A stretch of 64,000 nucleotides of DNA from Pseudomonas serbica (GTDB taxonomy: Bacteria > Pseudomonadota > Gammaproteobacteria > Pseudomonadales > Pseudomonadaceae), in assembly GCF_028823535.1 (NCBI RefSeq), contig NZ_JAQIYM010000001.1, positions 372,001-436,000 on the forward strand, in the 5' to 3' direction. The notes beneath the pieces are model-generated. The model was given only the letters and a program-made list of their open reading frames with translations. It was not told the origin of the DNA and did no database searches. A program made the position numbers and the translations under genes. Positions 58,801-64,000 of this stretch are shown one piece after another (the first letter of the stretch is position 1; every line of letters starts with the position of its first letter).

Positions 58801-58934
58801 ACATAGAATCCAACAGCAACAACGTCAACTTCAACCCGCGCAGCGACCTCGAACTGGAACTTAACACCATGCTCGACGCCGGCCTGAGCGAGACCAAGTA
58901 CTGGCTCGACAGTGGAAGTGTGAAACGCAAATGA
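55869..58934 (+). CDS. srfB: SrfB-like protein with actin/Hsp70-type ATPase motifs
   Basis: This 1021-aa protein fits the SrfB family (PF07520) by length and context. It carries ASKHA nucleotide-binding motifs in the right order: phosphate-1 'LVLDVGNSRTCGILIEN' (Asp261), phosphate-2 'ATIDIGGGTTDLVITDY' (Asp570) and an adenosine-type motif 'DVLLLTGRPSRLPGIQAFI' (Gly776). Residues 1-250 are a separate N-terminal part and about 880-1021 a beta-rich tail. No signal peptide or membrane helix is seen, so it should be cytosolic. The long insert between the two phosphate motifs is larger than in DnaK or actin-like proteins. It overlaps srfC by ATGA. ATPase activity is inferred from motifs. Confidence 0.88.
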   Translation: MLPEVTQFEDTVTLVSDTGIQFMDFALRLDPRKEPAGEFAPMISGLICRLAYNEEKDFFFYEPEPEKVEKAKPAFSVDMKSSLDLLDGIWLPTPFFRFMPPHRFDEGPTNWSRMRLVKLATPDIDGNTHRLTMAFDSRVMPKRDGTAYLAPNEEDISSGVSFKLATKASETRWFLAQPWVNEWLLEVFNEGNAHRSRAELDIDIRSNHHLAHYLNLLSLLSTPSAAQQSTARAKVEIPELKVVANDSNGLVKPIPVDLVLDVGNSRTCGILIENHGQAGSGLKQNYVLELRDLITPEHTYNLPFESRVEFAQAYFGKDHCSVKSGRHDAFQWATIARVGNEASRLASRRRGTEGSTGLSSPKRYLWDENAYGHGWRFNCSYIKTDNEPYATAAPFSHLINETGEALYSLEEDDRLPVFMPRYSRSSLMTFMLAEVLAQALSQINSPAQRSRQGHTRVPRQLNSITLTVPPGMPQAERSILNERMLQAIGLVWKSLGWHAGEEDPHQDQAVSPRTPIPSIRVEWDEASCGQLVYLYTEVNENFAGHPEEFFDTIARPDKTDRQRITLATIDIGGGTTDLVITDYRLDRAGNTGSGSNVHIVPEQRFRDGFKVAGDDILLDVIQDFILPSFEKALQNAGVKAPDSLMSRLCGDESVSAQDMILRQQLNLQVFAPLGLALLKAYEHYDPQVPQEVTPQSYRQLLGDNAISKSVLDYVNAAVRRDVGGQSGFDLYAAPISFDLQKLHAAFLNDQINITKILGALCEVAAQYPCDVLLLTGRPSRLPGIQAFIRKVLPLPPGRILALQNYRTGGWYPFHKNGRIDDPKSTASVGAMLCLLCANHSVPNFYFRASALKPYSTVKYIGVIDLNNVIKDADVLYRDIQSEDYKIKLPEIGVGDAADTPQLEMRGDLRLGFRQLAADRWAASPLYTLRFTKAGREKFSRAIGENGCAPLLKVRFEVKPADKYTRKQDLVSDRLSVRDIESNSNNVNFNPRSDLELELNTMLDAGLSETKYWLDSGSVKRK

Positions 58935-61642
58935 ACGACCTGACCCCCGATCAAACTCAGCTCTCTGCCAGTTGGGCCGCTGTTTATGAAGGCGCCGGTC
59001 AGGCGCTGGACTGGATTGACCAGACGCGCGGCAATGCGCCGCGCCTGGACAGTGAAGCCGACAACCTGAACATCCGCCTGCACCGCGCCCGCAACCTGGC
59101 CCAAAGCCTCGGTCGCGTGGCCTGCACGCCGATGACCATTGGCTTTTTCGGCTTGTCCCAGGCCGGCAAGTCCTACCTGATTTCGGCCCTCGCCGCCGGT
59201 CAGAACGGCAAACTGGAAACCGAGTTCGGCGACCAGCGCCTGGACTTCATCAAACACATCAACCCGGTGGGTGGTGGCAAGGAGGCCACCGGCCTGGTAA
59301 CGCGCTTCAGCCGTCGGGCAACGGAAAGTCAGGACAAGGACTTCCCGGTAGAACTCACCCTGTTCAAGGAAATCGAGCTGGCGAAGATTCTCGCCAACGC
59401 CTGGTTCAAGGATTTCGACCTTGAACGCATTTCCTACGAGATCGACGAAGAGCGCATCCCGCGCGTGCTCAAACCGTTCGAAGGTCGCGAAACCGGGCCG
59501 CTGCAAACGGGGGTCAATGCCGACGATCTGGTGTCGCTGTGGGATTACCTACGCGACAACTTCCGCAACTCGGTGAAGAAGCTTGAGCACCTGTACTGGC
59601 CCAAAGCGTTGCAACTGGTGCCACGCCTGAATTTCCAGGAACGGGCCGAGCTGTTTTCGATCCTCTGGGGTGAGCAACGCGAGTTGACCCGCGTGTACCA
59701 GCAACTGGCTGGCGCACTGCACAAGCTGGGCCTGCCCGAGACCGTGTTCGCACCGTTGAAGGCCTTGGTGAGTTTCGAAAACGACGCCTACAGCCAGCGC
59801 GACAGCATCATGAACGTCGACATCCTCGAACGCTTCGGCAGCCCGCTGGACTTGCCGATCGATGTTCGACCGCTGGCAGGCGATCGCCTGCAAAACAGTC
59901 AGGCGATTCCCGTCGCGCAACTGGCGGCACTGACCGCCGAAATGACCTTTCGCCTGATCGAAGCGCCGGTGGATGACATCGTCAATCAGGTCGACTTGCT
60001 TGACTTCCCCGGTTATCGCGGACGCCAGAAACTGCACGAGATCGCCGATTCCAACGACCCGCAATCCACCGCCAAGGACAACTCGGTTTCCCAGCTGATC
60101 CTGCGTGGCAAGGTTGCCTATCTGTTCGAACGCTACACCGACAACCAGGAAATGAACGCGCTGGTGGTCTGCACAGGCACGACCAAGCAGAGCGACGTCA
60201 ACGACGTGGGCCCGGTGCTGACCCGCTGGATCGAAAAGACCCAGGGCGCCGACTCGGCCGCTCGCAGCAAACGCGACACCGGTCTGATCTGGGCGTTGAC
60301 CATGCTCGACCTGCGCATTACCAACTCCCTCAGCCTGACACCCGATCAGTACGACGAGAGCTGGAACGGCATGGTCAAGTTGACCATGCTGGAGCGCTTC
60401 GGCAGCCTGAGCTGGATGAACGATTGGGCCGGCACACCGTTCCAGAACACCTACCTGGTGCGTAAACCGCGCATGGACGCGGCGTTCATCGGGCAAGACG
60501 CGAGCGGTGCGGAAACCGGCCTCAATGCCATCTATCAGGAACGTGTCAGCGCGCTGGGCGCCAGCTTCGCCAGCAACGCCCTGGTGTGCAAACACATCAA
60601 GAACCCGGCCAACGCCTGGGCAGAGATGCTGCGCAACGATGACGGTGGCATCAGCCACTTCAGCGGCAGTTTCGAAGGCGTGGCCAATATCGAATTCAAA
60701 TTGCAGCGCATCCGCGAGCAATTGAGCGAATGCCTCGAAGGCCTGACCACCCACGGCCTGAGCACTTGGTACCACGCTGACGACGACAGCGCCGCAGCCG
60801 CCAAGAAAGCCAAGGCGCAAATGATTCTGACGGGCCTGGGCCGTCGTCCGGCGGTGCTCGGTGAGTTGATCGATCAACTCGACATACCGAGCGAAGAGGT
60901 GCGCGACCTGTACCTCAGCGGCGTGTACGAAACCGATGACGAGCCGGCCGCGCAAGACGAACCGGTCGCCCCGACACCGAGCCAGAGCCTGTATGGCAAC
61001 GACGCCGGTTTCGATTTCGATTTCAGTGACGACCTGAGCCATGAAGCGCCGGTCAGCAGCAAAACCGGCACCCCGGCGCCCGAGTTGCAAAGCAATGAAC
61101 ACCGTTTTGCCAAAGCGGCCTTCAAGGCCTGGATCGCACACCTTCGTGAACTGACCACCCGGCAAAGCCTGCTCAACCTGCTGGGGCTGGAAAAGCCCTT
61201 GCTGGAAGCGGTGGTCGATGAATTGATCACCGCCGGCTATCGCCAGGACTTGCCGGGGCAACTGAGCCGCGCCGTCCTCAAGCGAGCACAAAGTGGCGCG
61301 CGGCGCGATCAACTGGTCGAGCGCCAGGTACTGGAAGTGCAACGTGTACTGCGCGATTTCGTGTCCTGGTTCGGCTACCTCCAGACGCCGGTGAACGAGC
61401 GTCCAAACAGCCGCACCGGCGCCAAGGCACCATTGTTTTCGTTCTACACCGACATTGGCCCGGGGCAAGTCCCCGTGCTGCCGGCGCAACCGTCGAATCA
61501 GGCACAGCGGTATCTGGGCGACTGGCTCTCGGGCCTGGCCTACATCACGCAGGACAATGCCGGCCATGGTGCCGGACGTGAAATCACCCCTGAACAGAAT
61601 GAACGGCTGGGCCAAGTGCTCACAGCCTTCGTAGCGAGATAA
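58931..61642 (+). CDS. srfC: SrfC-like large P-loop protein
   Basis: This 903-aa protein fits the 'putative virulence factor' family PF10139 (SrfC). The P-loop 'IGFFGLSQAGKSYLISAL' is at residues 70-87 (Lys80, Ser81), a possible switch region at 'GGGKEATGLVTRF' (114-126), and a DxxG-like motif 'VDLLDFPGYRGR' at 354-365. A hydrophobic strand 'LVVCTGTTKQ' follows, but the NKxD guanine motif is not clear, so base preference is open. A long helical region fills 200-300. Residues about 660-720 are acidic and flexible, and a second folded part ends the protein. The large size and early G-domain recall dynamin-like proteins. No export signal is present. The stop lies 3 bases before the next gene. 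Confidence 0.88.
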   Translation: MNDLTPDQTQLSASWAAVYEGAGQALDWIDQTRGNAPRLDSEADNLNIRLHRARNLAQSLGRVACTPMTIGFFGLSQAGKSYLISALAAGQNGKLETEFGDQRLDFIKHINPVGGGKEATGLVTRFSRRATESQDKDFPVELTLFKEIELAKILANAWFKDFDLERISYEIDEERIPRVLKPFEGRETGPLQTGVNADDLVSLWDYLRDNFRNSVKKLEHLYWPKALQLVPRLNFQERAELFSILWGEQRELTRVYQQLAGALHKLGLPETVFAPLKALVSFENDAYSQRDSIMNVDILERFGSPLDLPIDVRPLAGDRLQNSQAIPVAQLAALTAEMTFRLIEAPVDDIVNQVDLLDFPGYRGRQKLHEIADSNDPQSTAKDNSVSQLILRGKVAYLFERYTDNQEMNALVVCTGTTKQSDVNDVGPVLTRWIEKTQGADSAARSKRDTGLIWALTMLDLRITNSLSLTPDQYDESWNGMVKLTMLERFGSLSWMNDWAGTPFQNTYLVRKPRMDAAFIGQDASGAETGLNAIYQERVSALGASFASNALVCKHIKNPANAWAEMLRNDDGGISHFSGSFEGVANIEFKLQRIREQLSECLEGLTTHGLSTWYHADDDSAAAAKKAKAQMILTGLGRRPAVLGELIDQLDIPSEEVRDLYLSGVYETDDEPAAQDEPVAPTPSQSLYGNDAGFDFDFSDDLSHEAPVSSKTGTPAPELQSNEHRFAKAAFKAWIAHLRELTTRQSLLNLLGLEKPLLEAVVDELITAGYRQDLPGQLSRAVLKRAQSGARRDQLVERQVLEVQRVLRDFVSWFGYLQTPVNERPNSRTGAKAPLFSFYTDIGPGQVPVLPAQPSNQAQRYLGDWLSGLAYITQDNAGHGAGREITPEQNERLGQVLTAFVAR

Positions 61643-61645
61643 GCA

Positions 61646-62668
61646 ATGCCCATTCGTGTCGACCTGCTCGCGTTAGAGCCCAATGTGCCTGGCCAGGCCC
61701 GCCTCACTGTAAAGAAATGGCAGGGTGGCGAGGAACTGCTGGAGTTTTCCATTCAGCGTAACCAGGACGGTTTTTACCTCCAGGACCACAAGGCCTGGAG
61801 CAACAATCCGTTCTGGTTCAAGGTCTCGCGTTTCAATCTTGCCACCAGTGGCGAAGCCCTGGAAACGCAGGTCGGCCCGGTCGTGGTCGACCCGCTGCTG
61901 GAAGGCGGCGCCAACTCGCAATTCCAGATCGAACTGCGCGAACAGAACCACGGACACGCCGATAAAGGCGTGGTTCGCCCAGGCGTTGGCTTGCTGCCGT
62001 CCACGGCCGGCGGTCAGACGCGCTCGACCTACGGCGGCGCGGAACTGACGGCGCCGAGTGTACCGGCACCGGATGTCCCGGAGATCCCGGATCTACCTGA
62101 ACTGGTCCTGTCCACCGCCGAGCCCGAACTGGAGTTGGAGTCGGTGCTCACCGAGCCCGCCTACACGCCGCCTCCCCCACCGGCGAAGAAAAGCAACAAA
62201 GGCCTGATCGGTCTGTTGATTGTGGTGTTGCTGCTGGCAGCGGGCGCCGGATTCTGGTTCTACCAACGCACCCCGGCCCCCGCGGTTGCAGCCACTGCCG
62301 CCACACCCGCCAGCGCCGATCCTCAAGCCTGCACCCTCGACAGCATGAACAGCCTGCCCGAGTTGACCTTCGTCCAGACCTGCATCAAGGCGGCACCCGA
62401 CAGCGCCAAGTTGCTGGAGATCATCAACCAGGCCAAGGCCGGTAAACACTGCGGCGTCGCCCAGCGCCTGTACGCCAACCGTGCCCAGGCCGGTGACGCG
62501 CTGATCGCCAACGCCTATGCCCGCGAATACGACCCTAAATACCTGAAGGCCAGCGAGTGCTTCCCGGCCGCGGACAACGCCACCGCCGCCTACTGGTATG
62601 AAACCATCCTCACCCAGGACCCGAACAACGCCGAAGCCAAACAGCGTTTCGAGGAGTTGCAGAAGTGA
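61646..62668 (+). CDS. Single-pass membrane protein of the srf operon
   Basis: This 340-aa protein is not one I recognise by name. Residues 1-100 are beta-rich and probably cytoplasmic. A Pro/Glu-rich linker (135-180) ends in 'PPPPPAKKSNK', followed by one membrane helix (187-206, 'GLIGLLIVVLLLAAGAGFWF'). The periplasmic part (about 225-340) has four cysteines ('QACTLD', 'QTCIKA', 'KHCGVA', 'SECFPA') and ends in a Sel1/TPR-like helix pair ('AAYWYETILTQDPNNAEAKQRFEEL'). Lysines before the helix indicate N-in, C-out. The architecture mirrors the SrfA-like protein. It overlaps the vWA gene start by one base (TGATG). Confidence 0.85.
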   Translation: MPIRVDLLALEPNVPGQARLTVKKWQGGEELLEFSIQRNQDGFYLQDHKAWSNNPFWFKVSRFNLATSGEALETQVGPVVVDPLLEGGANSQFQIELREQNHGHADKGVVRPGVGLLPSTAGGQTRSTYGGAELTAPSVPAPDVPEIPDLPELVLSTAEPELELESVLTEPAYTPPPPPAKKSNKGLIGLLIVVLLLAAGAGFWFYQRTPAPAVAATAATPASADPQACTLDSMNSLPELTFVQTCIKAAPDSAKLLEIINQAKAGKHCGVAQRLYANRAQAGDALIANAYAREYDPKYLKASECFPAADNATAAYWYETILTQDPNNAEAKQRFEELQK

Positions 62669-64000
62669 TGCGTTCGCCCATGAGTCGATTCCTGCTGAGC
62701 GGTGCCGCCTTGCTCGCGCTGTGCATCAGCCCGCTGTCCCAGGCCGATGACAAACCGCTGATCCAGGCCGGTAAGAAAACCCTGTTCCAGCGCGTGCTGA
62801 CCACACCGGGCTGCAAAATCAGCCCGACGGCGGGTGGTGCCGAAGGTGACGCACAACCGGTCTTCAGCCGCTTCTATGTGTACGAACGTGCGCAAGCGAA
62901 GAACGCCGAATGGCTGAAAGTCGGCCCCGACAGCTACGGCAAAACCATTGGCTGGCTGCCTGCCAGTTGCACCACCGACTGGAAGATGCAGCTGACACTG
63001 GCCTTCACCAACCCGGCCAACCGCGACCGGTTGCTGTTCTTCAAGGACCGCGCCACCGTCGAAGGCATCCTTGATGCACCGGACCCGGTCAGCAAAGTCG
63101 CGCCGCTGCGGGCCACACTGAAAAAAGGCCAGCAAGCACCGGGCGTGCTGGCTGAAGAACCGGAGTACTTCGTCGACCTGCAAAAGCAGTTCTACCTGCT
63201 GCCGGTGCTCAGTGGCGAAGAAGTCATGACCGAAAGCGGCTTCCGCACGCGCCTGCTCAACGTCGCCTCCGTCAGCAAGCCGGATGACAAGAACGCCAAG
63301 GGCGGTGCTGCAACCAGCGCTGCCGGCAGCAAGGAAGCCGAAGACAAAAAGGCCAACCAGCTGAAGGAATTCAGTGCGGCCGTAGTATTTGTCATCGACT
63401 CGACGATTTCGATGGACCCCTACATCGATCGCACCCGCGAGGCGATCCGCAAGGTTTACCAGAAGATCGAAGCGCAGAATCTCGGCAAGCAGGTCAAATT
63501 CGGCCTGGTGGCTTTCCGTTCCAATACCCAGGCAGTGCCGGGGCTGGAATACACCACCAAAATGTACGCCGACCCTACCAAGGTGAAAGACAGCACCGAC
63601 TTTTTCGCCAAGATCGCCGATCTCAAACAGGCCACCGTGTCGAGCAGCAGCTTCGATGAAGACTCGTTTGCTGGCGTCATGGAGAGCATCGACAAGGTCG
63701 ATTGGACTCAGTTCGGCGCGCGCTACGTGGTGCTGATCACCGATGCGGGCGCCATAGAAGGCGACGACAAGCTGTCGAAGACCGGTTTGAGCGCCGCGCA
63801 GGTGCGTATGGAAGCCGCCAATCCGGGCGTGGCGATTTACACCCTGCACTTGAAAACCCCGGCCGGGGCCAAGGACCACGCCAAGGCGCAGGCGCAGTAC
63901 CAGAACCTGTCGACCTACCCGGGCACCAACACCTCGCTGTACTACCCGGTGAACGCTGGCGATGTGCAGGAATTCGGGCGCAAGGTGGACGCCCTGGCCG
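62668..64000 (+). CDS. Exported von Willebrand factor A domain protein (partial, runs off window)
   Basis: The first 444 codons are visible. A signal peptide ('SRFLLSGAALLALCISPLSQ', ending A) is followed by an SH3-like region with 'YGKTIGWLPASCTTDWKM' (about residues 90-110). The vWA domain starts near 235: 'SAAVVFVIDSTISMDPYIDR', where DSTIS is the DxTxS form of the metal-ion-dependent adhesion site. It continues 'VKFGLVAFRS' and 'FGARYVVLITDAGAIEGDDK' with the conserved TDAG aspartate. The domain should bind divalent metal and a protein partner in the periplasm or at the surface. The start ATG overlaps the previous stop. The 3' part is outside the window. Confidence 0.85.
   Translation, partial: MRSPMSRFLLSGAALLALCISPLSQADDKPLIQAGKKTLFQRVLTTPGCKISPTAGGAEGDAQPVFSRFYVYERAQAKNAEWLKVGPDSYGKTIGWLPASCTTDWKMQLTLAFTNPANRDRLLFFKDRATVEGILDAPDPVSKVAPLRATLKKGQQAPGVLAEEPEYFVDLQKQFYLLPVLSGEEVMTESGFRTRLLNVASVSKPDDKNAKGGAATSAAGSKEAEDKKANQLKEFSAAVVFVIDSTISMDPYIDRTREAIRKVYQKIEAQNLGKQVKFGLVAFRSNTQAVPGLEYTTKMYADPTKVKDSTDFFAKIADLKQATVSSSSFDEDSFAGVMESIDKVDWTQFGARYVVLITDAGAIEGDDKLSKTGLSAAQVRMEAANPGVAIYTLHLKTPAGAKDHAKAQAQYQNLSTYPGTNTSLYYPVNAGDVQEFGRKVDALA

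Noticed and set aside
59549..61615. 688-codon frame antisense to srfC
   Set aside because: Shadow of srfC with typical GC-rich antisense composition; no domain or ribosome-binding site seen.
62590..63879. 429-codon frame antisense to the vWA gene
   Set aside because: The sense strand has a signal peptide and a clear vWA domain; the antisense product has neither.

Overview
The window is a piece of a Pseudomonas chromosome, most likely from the P. fluorescens complex. The evidence is the high GC content and codon use, the Pseudomonas-specific genes (algP, algQ/rsd, algR, sutA, the cytochrome c-FTR1 fusion), and two families of short REP-type palindromes between genes. From memory, the backbone order (glpT, reductase, ubiD, rho, trxA, ppx/ppk, hemB ... 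algP, FKBP, algQ, dsbB, hemYXDC, algR, argH ... cyaA, rnk, cyaY, lptM, lysA, dapF, xerC, sutA, yjbQ, amtB, glnK, ubiK, yifB) follows P. aeruginosa PAO1 around PA5235-PA5290. No rRNA, tRNA, CRISPR array, prophage or intact insertion sequence was found.

Layout. 1-7.4 kb: the 5' part of a TonB-domain protein, the glycerol-3-phosphate transporter with GlpR-like operators, a ChaC-type cyclotransferase, a ferredoxin-reductase coupled to ubiD, rho and trxA. 7.5-11.3 kb: a GntR-type repressor divergent from a complete polar amino-acid ABC importer, apparently inserted between trxA and ppx. 11.5-16.5 kb: ppx facing ppk1, with hemB upstream of ppk1. 16.6-19.3 kb: DedA, a sterol-desaturase-like hydroxylase and elbB. 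19.4-21.4 kb: a small mosaic island with a truncated anti-sigma factor, an internal scrap of fdhA, an orphan Rhs protein ending in a eukaryote-like F-box, and a perfect 20-bp inverted repeat. 21.4-31 kb: yaiI, an FTR1 iron permease fused to cytochrome c, a LysE exporter, MscS, ABC-F ATPase, algP, FKBP, algQ and dsbB. 31-38 kb: hemYXDC, algR and argH, with no algZ between algR and argH. 38-52 kb: GST, class I adenylate cyclase, rnk, cyaY, lptM, the lysA-dapF-DUF484-xerC-HAD operon, sutA, yjbQ, amtB-glnK, ubiK and yifB.

The most interesting region is 54.5 kb to the right edge. It holds a tightly packed five-gene operon: a SrfA-like membrane protein, a SrfB-like protein with actin/Hsp70 ATPase motifs, a SrfC-like large P-loop protein, a second single-pass membrane protein, and an exported von Willebrand factor A protein cut by the window end. 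The Srf proteins were named as SsrB-regulated factors in Salmonella and are usually labelled 'virulence factors'. The composition seen here (two cytoplasmic nucleotide-driven proteins, two type II membrane anchors with cysteine-bearing periplasmic domains, one exported adhesion-type domain) looks more like an envelope-spanning machine than a set of secreted effectors. That reading is inference.
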